Both the position numbers and the translations under genes were made by a program. DNA of 64,000 bases from Synechocystis sp. PCC 7509 (lineage in GTDB: Bacteria > Cyanobacteriota > Cyanobacteriia > Cyanobacteriales > Chroococcidiopsidaceae), in assembly GCF_000332075.2 (NCBI RefSeq), contig NZ_KI966369.1, positions 88,259 through 152,258 on the forward strand. Reading direction: 5' to 3'. Of the stretch, positions 26,777-35,148 are shown in pieces; the stretch's first letter is position 1; every line of letters starts with the position of its first letter. Below the pieces are notes generated by a model, which did not search any database, was not told the DNA's origin, and saw only the letters and a list, made by a program, of their open reading frames with translations.

Positions 26777-28226
26777 CCCTCTTCTGTCACTTTCCGGGTA
26801 TAATAAGTAAAAGAATCAAAAGATAAAACTCTAGGAGGTAAGCAGAGCAATGGATGTGGAATTACAAATCTTGAAACATTTAGCAAGAGATGCTCACCCA
26901 ACAGTTGCCATCATAGACACCTATTGTGCAGAGTACAGAGAACTGTTCAAAGAAGTAAGAAACTATGAATGCTTCAAATACTTACACTTGGGAATAACGT
27001 CACCAATAAAAAGAAAATCATTGCCAGAAATAGCCAAAGTAGTAAGTATAAACTCCGCCCAATCATTACATCATTTTATAGCGAATTGTGATTGGTCAGT
27101 AGAGGAATTAAAAAAGCGAAGATTGAATAAACTCAAGAAAGCGCTAAATGGAAAAGCAATTACCGTAGTAATAGATGAAACCGGAGACAGAAAAAAAGGT
27201 AAGAAAACTGATTATGTAGCTCGGCAATATTTGGGAAGTGTAGGGAAGGTTGATAGAGGAATAGTGTCCGTCAATGCCTATGGGGTTTATGCCAATATAA
27301 CGTTTCCTTTAACATTGAAAATATTTAAACCCAAGGGAACGCTAAAAGAGGAAGATCAATACAAAACAAAAATAGAATTGGCATCAGAAATAATTACAGA
27401 ATTAATTGAATTAGGCTTGAATATTGACTTAGTGCTGGCAGATAGTTTTTATGGTGAAAGTAGCCAATTCCTTCAAAAACTAACCCAATATCAATTAGCT
27501 TATGTCGTAGCAATTAGAACTAATCATGGAGTCTGGCTGCCAGCTAGTCAGAGCGTTAGGGCAAACAAATGGTGTAAATTCACGAGAACATTTAGTAGCC
27601 AAAAATCAGAAATCAGATACATAAGGGAAATAGTTTATGGAAAAAAAAGAGCGATAACCTACTGGGAAATAACTACTGACCCAGAAACCATGCCAGAAAA
27701 TTCTACTTCGTTCATCATGACCAATCTTCAAGGGAACTTGAAAAAGACTTTAGGGGATCTATATGGATTGAGAACATGGGTGGAATATGGCTTCCGGCAG
27801 TGTAAACAAGAATTAGGTTGGACAGATTATCGCTTTACTCATTTCAAGGATATCGAAAGATGGTGGGAGATTATTTTTTGTGTTTATACAATGATTAGTT
27901 TAAGTTCTCCAGCTTTTTTAGCTATACATGAATCTTATCAAATTCAAATTGAGAGTCAAAAAAGTAATTCTGTAGATTTTTCTAATCATCAACAATGGAA
28001 TCATGAAAGCGGATGGAAGAATGTTTTAAATAATCTGCGATTAGTTGTCCAACCACTCGTATCATTTTGGCTAGTTTATCCTTGGTTAGATATTTTTCCC
28101 AATTCTAATTTATTGCTTGGATTTAATCATCTAATCAGTGCCATGAATCAATTCAAACCCTTTTATTCTTCTGGATGAAATGCTTTATTTACTACTTTTT
28201 AATCTCGGAAACTGACAGAAGAGGGG
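26777..28226 (+). mobile_element. IS701-family element
   Basis: About 1450 bp with inverted ends CCCTCTTCTGTCA at 26777 and TGACAG..AAGAGGGG ending at 28226. TAT lies on both sides (26774-26776 and 28227-28229), consistent with a 3-4 bp duplication. It entered the TA flank of the IS630 element. Confidence 0.85.
26850..28178 (+). CDS. IS701-family transposase
   Basis: A 442-residue DDE transposase. TVVIDETGDRKKGKKTDYV carries the first Asp, DLVLADSFYGESSQFLQ the second, and LRTWVEYGFRQCKQELGWTDYRF the Glu, as in IS701. AGGAGGTAAGCAGAGCA gives a strong ribosome binding site before the ATG. The frame is intact and the ends are present. It is the youngest layer of the four-element stack. Confidence 0.92.
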   Translation: MDVELQILKHLARDAHPTVAIIDTYCAEYRELFKEVRNYECFKYLHLGITSPIKRKSLPEIAKVVSINSAQSLHHFIANCDWSVEELKKRRLNKLKKALNGKAITVVIDETGDRKKGKKTDYVARQYLGSVGKVDRGIVSVNAYGVYANITFPLTLKIFKPKGTLKEEDQYKTKIELASEIITELIELGLNIDLVLADSFYGESSQFLQKLTQYQLAYVVAIRTNHGVWLPASQSVRANKWCKFTRTFSSQKSEIRYIREIVYGKKRAITYWEITTDPETMPENSTSFIMTNLQGNLKKTLGDLYGLRTWVEYGFRQCKQELGWTDYRFTHFKDIERWWEIIFCVYTMISLSSPAFLAIHESYQIQIESQKSNSVDFSNHQQWNHESGWKNVLNNLRLVVQPLVSFWLVYPWLDIFPNSNLLLGFNHLISAMNQFKPFYSSG

Positions 28227-28382
28227 TATAATTGAAGGTTTGCGGCGCAAGCCCAGAGCCTTTATTTACTGCACTTGGCAACAAGAGTTACTACCCACTC
28301 CAGCATTTCGAGAACGGTGGTTAGAATTAACCGTTCAGTTCGACCTAGATACGGCGGCTGTGTTGATGGTCGAAGCCTTGTA

Positions 28383-28615
28383 TAGGGATTGAGCCGAGAT
28401 ACGTGTAATTTAGTGCCACTTCACTAGAAACGCTTACCTCATCTCCGTTTCAGCCATACTACATTAGGTGTTGCTGATGTCTGCTAACTAGAATTAGCAG
28501 ATGTAAATTGACTTAAAAAAGGGTTTTATGTCTGCTAATGCTACTCAAAACTCCCTAAAATCATGTCTGCTAAGGTAAGTGGCACTTTTTTACAGCTATC
28601 TCGGCTCAACCCCTA
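28383..28615. repeat. MITE-like element with internal direct repeats
   Basis: The terminal repeats TAGGGATTGAGCCGAGATA (28383-28401) and TATCTCGGCTCAACCCCTA (28597-28615) match at 18 of 19 positions and start and end in TA. Second-tier inverted sequences AGTGCCACTT (about 28411) and AAGTGGCACT (about 28578) lie inside. The motif TGTCTGCTAA occurs three times directly (about 28477, 28530, 28564) and once inverted, forming TCTGCTAA-CTAGAA-TTAGCAGA. No coding frame. It truncates the IS21 relic on its left. Confidence 0.6.
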
Positions 28616-28751
28616 GTATACGTTTTAATTTCAAACTCTCAAATATTTAGAGCTAAGTTTTTAGATAATTGACTATGTATATACATAGCAAAAAGAGGTA
28701 ATAAGGCTTCTTACTACCATTTTTGGTTCCGTTACTGTCTTGACCCTTTTC

Positions 28752-30296
28752 TTACCTTCTTTGCCGAAAGCGCACAGGCATTTTGTCGGATGGATAAATC
28801 AACAAGTTCTGCTGTAACTGCTCGACAGATGAACGACCGTTGACTAACTCCCAGTCAAAATAGCGCAACAGTAGTGCCAGCATTACTGTTGATTCCATTA
28901 TGGATAGCTGCTCTCCCAAACAACGATGAGAACCTGAGCCAAAATCTATCATTAGCAGTGGACTATGGGTACTTTTGTCTAACCAACGCTCCGGCAAAAA
29001 TTCTCCGCTTTGAGGATAGATTGTTGAATCTCTGCCAGCAGCAAGCATTGACCAGGTTATTTTTGTTCCGCGAGGAATAAGCTTACCTGCGATTGTCAGG
29101 TCACGAGTAGCTTCTAGTGGAGTCGAACCCGAAGCGACAGAATAAAGGCGCAAAGTCTCTTTAATAATGGCATGAATATAAGTTAGTTCTTTAAGGGTTT
29201 CTAAACTAATGCCTCCTTGATGCCAAGCTGAGTCAACTACAGCTTGCGCCTGCTGAAAAACTTTTTGGTTTAAGGACAATTCTGCCACTGCAAAAGATAA
29301 AGTATGGGCTGTAGTGTCAGTACCCGCCAGTAATAGTGCAACAACTTCTGCTACGAGCGTCTGTTGATTGTATTTTGGCTCTTTAGCAGCTATTTTCACT
29401 AACATTGATGCTTGGAACAAAGGACTTATCTGTGTTAAATCGGTCTTGTTTTGTGATCTCATCTGTAAAGCTAAGTCTACTCTAGGAGTAATAAATTCTT
29501 CTAAGTACCGCCTTGCTGCCCAATAATCTCGCGAATTTTTAGTTGGTAGATATTTCTGCCATTTCTTCTCGCCAGTAAATCCCCTCAAAAACCGATAGCT
29601 TAAGATCGACATTGCTTCGTACACTTTGAGAACTTCGAGGGGTGGTCCTTCATGACTGGCGCTCTTTTTATCTACAGGAATTCCTAGGATTAGAGTGCAA
29701 ATCACCCTCATTGTCAGTTCTACGAACAGAGGATCTACCTGAACTTCTTTTGGTGGAGAAGTTTCTTTGATTGTATCGATGGCTTGTTCGCAAGCAAGCT
29801 CGATAACTTCAACATATTTAGTCAGACTGCTAGAACTAAACTCGGGGTTCCAAGCCTTGCGTCGCCACTGCCACTGCGCTCCGCCTTGACCGATCAAAAT
29901 TGGCCCGATAATATCGTTCCAAGCGTTGTTCGCTTGCGACGCTCTAACTAGGCTGCCATCTTTCATGCCATTGACAATAGTATCTTCGATAACTTTTGGC
30001 TGGCTCAAAACAAGAACTGGAAAGCCAGTCCAATGAACATACATAGGTCCTAGCTGCTGACTCCAATCAAACAATAATTGAAAGTATTTTTTCTGTTTTA
30101 CTGCTGTTAATACTTGAGGGATATTTCCTAACAGCCAGTGTTTGGGGGGAGAAGGAAGTAATTGTAAAGGTTTGTAAGTGTTGTGCCGTTGCCACCAGCG
30201 TTTGCTAATTATTGCGGCTGTAGTAGTAACGCCTAGAACTATTGCTAAATATGGCAATGAGTTAGAAAAAGTAACCTGAGCAGCAATTTTGAACAT
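28752..30296 (-). CDS. Cytochrome P450 with N-terminal membrane anchor
   Basis: 514 residues. A hydrophobic N-terminus (LPYLAIVLGVTTTAAIIS, about 14-31) could anchor it to a membrane, followed by a Pro-rich hinge (LLPSPPKHWLLGNIP). The I-helix is LLLAGTDTTAHT, the K-helix ETLRLYS, the PERW motif is present (LPERWLD), and the haem loop is FGSGSHRCLGEQL. The overall layout resembles eukaryote-like CYP4/CYP97-clan enzymes known in cyanobacteria. It is only distantly related to the CYP110-like gene at 21722. The substrate is unknown. Confidence 0.9.
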   Translation of the reverse strand: MFKIAAQVTFSNSLPYLAIVLGVTTTAAIISKRWWQRHNTYKPLQLLPSPPKHWLLGNIPQVLTAVKQKKYFQLLFDWSQQLGPMYVHWTGFPVLVLSQPKVIEDTIVNGMKDGSLVRASQANNAWNDIIGPILIGQGGAQWQWRRKAWNPEFSSSSLTKYVEVIELACEQAIDTIKETSPPKEVQVDPLFVELTMRVICTLILGIPVDKKSASHEGPPLEVLKVYEAMSILSYRFLRGFTGEKKWQKYLPTKNSRDYWAARRYLEEFITPRVDLALQMRSQNKTDLTQISPLFQASMLVKIAAKEPKYNQQTLVAEVVALLLAGTDTTAHTLSFAVAELSLNQKVFQQAQAVVDSAWHQGGISLETLKELTYIHAIIKETLRLYSVASGSTPLEATRDLTIAGKLIPRGTKITWSMLAAGRDSTIYPQSGEFLPERWLDKSTHSPLLMIDFGSGSHRCLGEQLSIMESTVMLALLLRYFDWELVNGRSSVEQLQQNLLIYPSDKMPVRFRQRR

Positions 30297-30360
30297 AAGT
30301 TTATCTTTATCTCGTAAAAACTTCAGAGGTTTAAATAGTAGAGGTCATAATCCTTAAAAT

Positions 30361-30463
30361 CACGCTCGCCCATACGGCGTGTGCAACAGATTCGCCACCT
30401 TACGCCAGTGCCACCTATCCCCGCCTGTCATACCGCGCGGTAATCACGGGATCAGTATAACTG
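30361..30463. repeat. Dispersed ~100-bp repeat, copy R2
   Basis: Same block order as R1 and R3. It contains the perfect 12-bp palindrome TACCGCGCGGTA (30431-30442) followed by ATCACGGGA. It lies about 30 bp beyond the stop codon of the broken tyrosine recombinase gene, as R3 does beside the intact paralogue. Confidence 0.7.
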
Positions 30464-30491
30464 CAACTTTTTCAATTTTACTTGAATACTC

Positions 30492-30958
30492 TTACGACTC
30501 TAAATACAAACTAGAACTATCGGTTGGTCGCGCATGAAGATAGCGCCCAGTTGTAGCAATGTTTGCATGACCCAGTGTTTCCTTGACCAAATGCACAGGA
30601 GCGCCGCGATCCATTGCCTGACTTGCATGAGCATGACGCAACCAGTGCGGTGATACAGTTTTAGCTACAGCCTCCTCTAGCCCTGGCACTCTTTTCGCCG
30701 CAGCTTTAACAATGCGATTGACCTACATTTCCTTCAAATGCCCCTTTCTCTTGCGGCTAGTAAATACTGGCTCACCAATTGCCGCATCACCCCGCATTGA
30801 TTGCAATTCCTGCCACAGTGACGCAGGCAGCTTAATTGCCCGTGTTTTACCAACTTTTCCGTAGACCAATACCTGTCTCCCGACATCTCTGGGTTGCAGC
30901 GAGAACCACTTTGCGTCACCTCTGACACCCGTAGCCCTGCAACATACAGTAGCTTTAG
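30492..30958 (-). pseudogene. Tyrosine recombinase, C-terminal relic
   Basis: Similar almost throughout to the C-terminal half of the intact recombinase at 42755-43690: LKLLYVAGLRVSEVT, a 4-base deletion, then WFSLQPRDVG, KTRAIKLPASLWQELQSM, a TAG in place of the Gln codon in HLKEM*VNRIV, then HWLRHAHASQAMDRG and LGHANIATTGRYLH. The N-terminal half is absent beyond about 30958. The catalytic Arg, HxxR and Tyr are all still legible, so decay is recent. Confidence 0.85.
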
Positions 30959-31301
30959 GGTAGTGCATTAGACTATTGTGGGATAGGTGGCAATGTCGCT
31001 CCAAGTCCAGGATCGAGAGGTTAATCCGGCACGCCAGAGCTGCGGTAGATTTGAAGCGACCATGCTGCCAAATCCATTTTGTTGTGACTCACTACTAATC
31101 GAGTTGTCACTTTTGTCTGTTCCCATACCTTGCCTTGCCTTGTTTTGCCGTCGATGCCATCTGCCAGTTTGCTGTCGCACAGTACCGTTAGTACGTACGA
31201 ACATCGCTGCGTTCTGTCTTTACCAATGTGGTGATACACCTTTAAAGGCAGTGACCACAAAATCCGCTAGAACCAGTGTTAACACGGGATTAAATCGGCA
31301 A
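30959..31301. other. Unassigned stretch
   Basis: About 340 bp without a gene I can support. Minus-strand frames of about 78 codons are open in two registers (for example KVWEQTKVTTRLVVSHNKMD), which may reflect a decayed coding sequence. Nothing identifiable. Confidence 0.4.
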
Positions 31302-31871
31302 TCAACCTTGAAACCCTCTTAAATAGGGAGCAATATATTTTTGCCCCCGTTCAATGTAATAAAGTGAAAAGAGAGTTTCATAATCCTGCTTGACTAATGA
31401 TATTGCTCGCTTTACACGTTCATATCCATAGACAATAAACTGGGCTGTAGATGCTGCGTAGTATTCGCGCTCTGACTCTTTGACATTATTTTTAAACGCA
31501 TCTTTGTAAAGCGATCGTCCGGCTTGAATAAATGCCTTTTGTTCGTCATCAAATTCAATTTGACCCTCACTGGGAAAATATAATTCTGTCCGTTTCATAA
31601 AACCCATAATTAAGTTCATACATTCACGGGTTTGTTCTACAGATAAACATTCTTGGTCGCCACGACGAAATCCCCATTGAGTACAACCATTAGTTATTTC
31701 TAATACCCGTAGCTTGGCAAATTTATCGAGAGCTGCATCAGAAAAGTTCTCAAACTCTTCGATGCGATTTTCTATAAGCTTTCTGAATCCTGAGAAATCT
31801 TCCTCAAAAAACTCTTTCAATTCTTGAATCTCTGCCAGTTTGTCCCAGTAAATAGTGTATTGTATTTTCAC
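31302..31871 (-). CDS. Hypothetical protein
   Basis: A 189-residue, mostly helical, acidic protein (MKIQYTIYWDKLAEIQELKEFFEE, then DAALDKFAKLRVLEITNG, then YYAASTAQFIVYGYERVKRAISLV). There is no membrane segment and no recognised motif. It stands alone, upstream of an IS6 relic on this strand. Confidence 0.6.
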   Translation of the reverse strand: MKIQYTIYWDKLAEIQELKEFFEEDFSGFRKLIENRIEEFENFSDAALDKFAKLRVLEITNGCTQWGFRRGDQECLSVEQTRECMNLIMGFMKRTELYFPSEGQIEFDDEQKAFIQAGRSLYKDAFKNNVKESEREYYAASTAQFIVYGYERVKRAISLVKQDYETLFSLYYIERGQKYIAPYLRGFQG

Positions 31872-31927
31872 GATTAAAATCCGAGTGAATTGTCCACACT
31901 TTAACGTTAAGTCAGTACAAGTAATTG

Positions 31928-32165
31928 GGTTGTGTTGCGAAAACTTCGTGAGGACAGAAAATCCCTGTGGCAGGAGTTTGAATTATGCAACTACTCCGAA
32001 AATTTGATTGAGGAAGAGAACCCGCTCTTTGACGGTCTTCTTAGGAACTCCCAAAATTTGACTTTTCCGCATCATGTTCATGATTTTATATCCTCTGATG
32101 GTTTGTCGTGCCGTGTTGAAGGAGCCAAATCCCATCCCTGGCTTGACTAATTGTCTAAGGTTAGC
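31928..32165 (-). pseudogene. IS6-like transposase, C-terminal relic with IS end
   Basis: The end GGTTGTGTTGC at 31928 is followed by the 3' part of the transposase on the minus strand (LVKPGMGFGSFNTARQTIRG ... RVLFLNQIFGVVA). It is diverged from the intact copy at 34293-35124. The rest is gone, and the frame opens into unrelated sequence near 32165. Confidence 0.8.
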
Positions 32166-32203
32166 GACAAGTAATGGAACAAAAAACTGGAACAAGCTAG
32201 GAG

Positions 32204-33208
32204 CTAATCTTCGTCCTCATCCTCCCCGATCGCCTGCAAATAAGCCTTGGCTGCCGCTTGTTTCAGCGCTCCTTGAGTATAGCGCCCGTAAACTCTATCA
32301 CTTTTAATTCCCATCAACTCCTTACCATACATTGGATCTACGCCTTTACGGGTAATGCTTGTACCAAATTCGTGCCGAAAGCGGTGTGGTCTAATGTCGT
32401 TCACTTGGGCGATCACCCCCAATTTTTTGATCATTCTGTATAGCCCCTTGTAACCCAGCCTCTCCCCTCGGTGCTTCGGGTCTTGACACAGAAACATAGG
32501 GCTATCAGGCGTTGGAGCAAACGCCTCACTTTGCTGCATTCGCCACTCTAAATATGTTTCCAGGTATTGTTGTGCTTCCTTACTCAAGGGAATTTCGCTC
32601 ACGTTTTGCCCCTTGGAACGATGAACAGTAAGCCTTTTGCCGTTCCAGCTATTGACATTAAGAACTGATAATTCCGAAGCCCTTAGCCCGTGACTGAGCA
32701 AGGCGACAATGGCGCGATCGCGTATCCGAGTCGCTCCCTCCGTAGACAGCGCGTGCCAAATATCAACCATGTCCTCTTTTTCAATATGTAGGTCTTGCGG
32801 CTCCTCGACCCGTTCTAGCCCAATTGCATCCGTCGGCAGGGGTTGGTTCACCGGATACCCATTACTGCGCCGCATCCATTGATAAAATGCTCGTAACGTA
32901 TTCAGGGCATGGTTAATCGAAGCAGGCTTAAGTTCTTGCTGCAATAAATCCCGCCGATATTTGCCGATATCGCTAGGGGTTACATCTAGCCAAGACTTAT
33001 TGCACCAGGCGCTAAAACTCTTTAGTTGTCGCTTGTAAGCGCGCTGCGTGTTATCTGCCTTACCCGTCTGCCGCAAAAACTCCTCAATTTGCCAATGGCG
33101 AAGGTCTGACAGCGTTTCATTAGAAGTGCTTCGCCCTGTCTTCTCCCGTCCGCCATCAAGGGGAACGATAGTAATGGGTAATATAGGGCGGTCGGGGAGT
33201 TGGGGCAT
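32204..33208 (-). CDS. Tyrosine-type site-specific recombinase
   Basis: 334 residues. The N-terminal SAM-like core-binding domain (IEEFLRQTGKADNTQRAYKRQLKSFSAWC) is followed by a catalytic domain with ALLSHGLRASELSVLN (Arg I), PHRFRHEFGTSI (HxxR) and KSDRVYGRYTQ (Tyr). The usual second His position reads GIKSD. The tail is acidic (GEDEDED). It is distinct from the 30492/42755 recombinase pair and more like plasmid- or phage-type integrases. It appears intact. Confidence 0.9.
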   Translation of the reverse strand: MPQLPDRPILPITIVPLDGGREKTGRSTSNETLSDLRHWQIEEFLRQTGKADNTQRAYKRQLKSFSAWCNKSWLDVTPSDIGKYRRDLLQQELKPASINHALNTLRAFYQWMRRSNGYPVNQPLPTDAIGLERVEEPQDLHIEKEDMVDIWHALSTEGATRIRDRAIVALLSHGLRASELSVLNVNSWNGKRLTVHRSKGQNVSEIPLSKEAQQYLETYLEWRMQQSEAFAPTPDSPMFLCQDPKHRGERLGYKGLYRMIKKLGVIAQVNDIRPHRFRHEFGTSITRKGVDPMYGKELMGIKSDRVYGRYTQGALKQAAAKAYLQAIGEDEDED

Positions 33209-33322
33209 GATTTTTAGGTAGAGATAACTGCACTTATCAGACTCAGACTATTCTCAGATTATTATCTCACAATATTAGTGATACGCTAGTTATAGTTGTT
33301 TTCAACTAAACATTACTCCCTC

Positions 33323-33571
33323 ATGCAACTATCTATTCCTGACTCCGTTTTGTCTGCTATCCGGCTGCCAGAACCTCGAATTGAGCAAGTCCTGCTGCAT
33401 GAATTGGCGATCGCTCTTTATACTCAGGAGCTACTTTCTTTTGGCAAAGCCCGTGAACTGGCACAAATGAATAAGTACGAATTTGGACAGTTATTAGGAC
33501 AGCGTTTAATATTGCGGCATTACAGCTTAGAAGAATTATCGGACGACTTGGATTATGCCAGTGGTGAGTAA
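33323..33571 (+). CDS. UPF0175-family antitoxin
   Basis: 82 residues, MQLSIPDSVLSAIRLPEPRIEQ ... ALYTQELLSFGKARELAQMNKYEFGQLLGQR, the UPF0175 signature of a small HTH-like protein. An upstream TTG at 33296 is possible, but the conserved domain begins at the ATG 33323. It overlaps the next gene by 17 bp, the normal arrangement with a DUF3368/PIN toxin. Confidence 0.85.
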   Translation: MQLSIPDSVLSAIRLPEPRIEQVLLHELAIALYTQELLSFGKARELAQMNKYEFGQLLGQRLILRHYSLEELSDDLDYASGE

Positions 33572-34040
33572 TACTTCGCCAATCCTCAACTTAGCTATTA
33601 TTGGACAGCTTGAACTGATACGTCAGCAATTTGGACAAGTGCAAATACCACTAGCAGTTTTGGCAGAATTAAAAGTGCTTGAGGATAGACCCGGATCAAA
33701 AGAGATTCAAGCAGCAGTGGATACGGGTTGGATTAAGGTTCAAGAAGTATCTTCACAGTTGTCAGTGCAGTTGTTGCAGCAAGTATTAGACCGAGGTGAA
33801 TCCGAGGCAATTACTTTAGCAATCGATCTTAAAGCAGACCGAATATTACTGGACGAGCGAGACGGGCGTAAAATTGCTAAATCCCTTGGGTTAAAAGTAA
33901 CCGGAGTTTTAGGGATTTTACTTCGAGCAAAGCAAGAAGGTGATTTGTCTTCTTTACTAGATGCGATTGATGCTTTGGTTAAGACTGCTGGTTTCCGGAT
34001 CGCACCGGAACTATTAGCAAAAGTTTTAGAGGAAAAATAA
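33555..34040 (+). CDS. DUF3368 PIN-domain toxin
   Basis: 161 residues with the PIN/DUF3368 pattern: VVSNTSPILNLA at the N-terminus, LDRGESEAITLAIDLKAD with the catalytic acidic pair, LLDERDGRKIAKSLGLKVTGVLGILLRAKQEG, and a helical tail. PIN toxins are Mg-dependent ribonucleases. The start ATG overlaps the UPF0175 antitoxin frame, so the two are translationally coupled. It looks intact. Confidence 0.87.
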   Translation: MPVVSNTSPILNLAIIGQLELIRQQFGQVQIPLAVLAELKVLEDRPGSKEIQAAVDTGWIKVQEVSSQLSVQLLQQVLDRGESEAITLAIDLKADRILLDERDGRKIAKSLGLKVTGVLGILLRAKQEGDLSSLLDAIDALVKTAGFRIAPELLAKVLEEK

Positions 34041-34083
34041 AATTACCGTTTCAATAATCAAAGGCGACCTAAATGATTGTGCC

Positions 34084-34292
34084 ATGAGCCATAAACCGAT
34101 CCTTGACCCCAGTCGTTCCTATACCTTCAGCAACTACTTCGACTTGGATGCCGATCCCTTCGATCTACTTACTGAGTTTGGTTATTTTCTGACTCGTTCT
34201 CCATTGCAGTTGCCACACTTTTCTGAGCCTTTGGAGCAAGTAAACTTTCTTAAAGAGCGGATTGACAATATTCTTCCTTATGTAGACTTAAC
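34084..34292 (+). pseudogene. N-terminal fragment of a conserved cyanobacterial protein
   Basis: About 70 residues (MSHKPILDPSRSYTFSNYFD, then LLTEFGYFLTRSPLQLPHFS) of a family I recall only as a cyanobacterial hypothetical protein. The gene is cut at 34293 by the intact IS6-like element, and the open frame continuing to 34515 is IS sequence. The remainder is not found on the far side of the IS. Confidence 0.65.
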
Positions 34293-35124
34293 GGTTGTGT
34301 TGCAAAAACTTAGTGAAGACAGAAAACCCCTGTGGCAGGAGTTGAAATTATGCAACTACCCCAAAGATTTGATAGATAAAGACAAGTCGCTCTTTGATGG
34401 CTCCCCTGGGAACACCAATAACTTGTCCTTTTCTAACCATGTTCAGAGTTTCATATCCCCGAATGGTTCTTCTTGCAGTGTTGAAGGAGCCAAATCCCAT
34501 TCCTGGTTTGACTAATCGTTTTATCCCCCGATGGTCTTGCTCCACAATATTATTGAGATATTTAATCTGTCGTAATTTCACTACTTCGGGTAACTTATTG
34601 GCAGCTTTGAGTACGTTAATCGCTTTTGGATAAGCAGGGTTCTTATCCACAGTGATGACTCTTGGTACGGAAGTGTGAATTGCTTTCAATGTCTTACGCA
34701 AAAACCGTTTCGCCGCTTTCGCATCCCGCTTCGCTGTGAGGAGGAAGTCTAAGGTGTTCCCTGCCGAATCGACTGCTCGGTATAAATACTTCTGCTTGCC
34801 TTTGACCAAAATATAGGTTTCATCTACCCGCCATGAGTCATTAGTAAGCTTTAGATACGGTCTGACTCGTTTGTCCATTTCTGGACTATATTCTTGCACC
34901 CAACGGAAGACGGTGCTGTGATGTATATCTAATCCCCGCTCGTTCACCATCTCTGTTACTTGGCGATAGGAAAGCGGATAGCTTAGATACCACCGAACAC
35001 AACGTAGGATGATTTCTGACTGATAATGCCGCCACTTGAAGGGGGATTTAGAATTCATTAGAGGCCGGTACAATGATTTTCTCTAGCGGAATTATTTCAG
35101 CCTACCATTTTTTGCAACACAACC
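34293..35124 (-). mobile_element. IS6-like element, intact reference copy
   Basis: 832 bp with ends GGTTGTGTTGCAAAAA at 34293 and TTTTTGCAACACAACC ending at 35124. It encodes a complete transposase. The flanks (ACTTAAC and GGGTTAAG) do not form a direct 8-bp duplication. It is the template against which the other copies and relics in this window were read. Confidence 0.92.
34348..35058 (-). CDS. IS6-like transposase
   Basis: A 236-residue intact DDE transposase. MNSKSPFKWRHYQSEIILRC starts the HTH region. WRVDETYILVKG, VITVDKNPAYPKAI and NNIVEQDHRGIKR carry the three catalytic acids, and the C-terminus is ERLVFIYQIFGVVA. The ATG at 35058 is preferred over a TTG 15 bp upstream. It is probably active and the source of the other copies. 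Confidence 0.93.
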   Translation of the reverse strand: MNSKSPFKWRHYQSEIILRCVRWYLSYPLSYRQVTEMVNERGLDIHHSTVFRWVQEYSPEMDKRVRPYLKLTNDSWRVDETYILVKGKQKYLYRAVDSAGNTLDFLLTAKRDAKAAKRFLRKTLKAIHTSVPRVITVDKNPAYPKAINVLKAANKLPEVVKLRQIKYLNNIVEQDHRGIKRLVKPGMGFGSFNTARRTIRGYETLNMVRKGQVIGVPRGAIKERLVFIYQIFGVVA

Positions 35125-35148
35125 GGGTTAAGTATTCTATGAGGTTAC

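Larger units (their letters stand above)
24436..28382 (+). mobile_element. IS21-family element, copy 1, truncated and carrying IS630 and IS701
   Basis: Begins with TTAGACGACACTGTTAATGG, identical to the end of copy 2 (58437, reverse). It runs to 25753, is interrupted by IS630 (with an IS701 in its right target copy), resumes at about 28229 (TAATTGAAGGTTTGCGGCGC) and stops at 28382, where a MITE-like repeat begins. The distal third with istB and the other end is missing. Confidence 0.85.
24596..28382 (+). pseudogene. istA: IS21 IstA transposase, broken copy
   Basis: The parts are 24596-24930 (MSRKTIHLYQKRAYMNARKIGLTQ), a frame-disrupted patch near 24930-24990, 24985-25698 (MGLSDFTQLKGMEIT ... 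CGGVPKQHRTDSLSAAYRN) ending in an in-frame TGA after LVVELP, and a tail at 28229-28382 (GLRRKPRAFIYCTWQQELLP). Compared with the intact IstA at 56514-58277 it has at least two indels, one stop codon, two nested insertions and a lost C-terminus. It is non-functional. Confidence 0.85.

Noticed and set aside
28383-28615. Iterated TGTCTGCTAA motifs as ends of a CRISPR-associated or Tn7-like transposon
   Set aside because: No tnsB/tnsC/tniQ or Cas12k-type gene and no CRISPR array is present in the window. The motif pattern alone does not support the call.
30959-31301. Decayed transposase
   Set aside because: Open minus-strand frames exist, but no catalytic motif or terminal repeat could be recognised.
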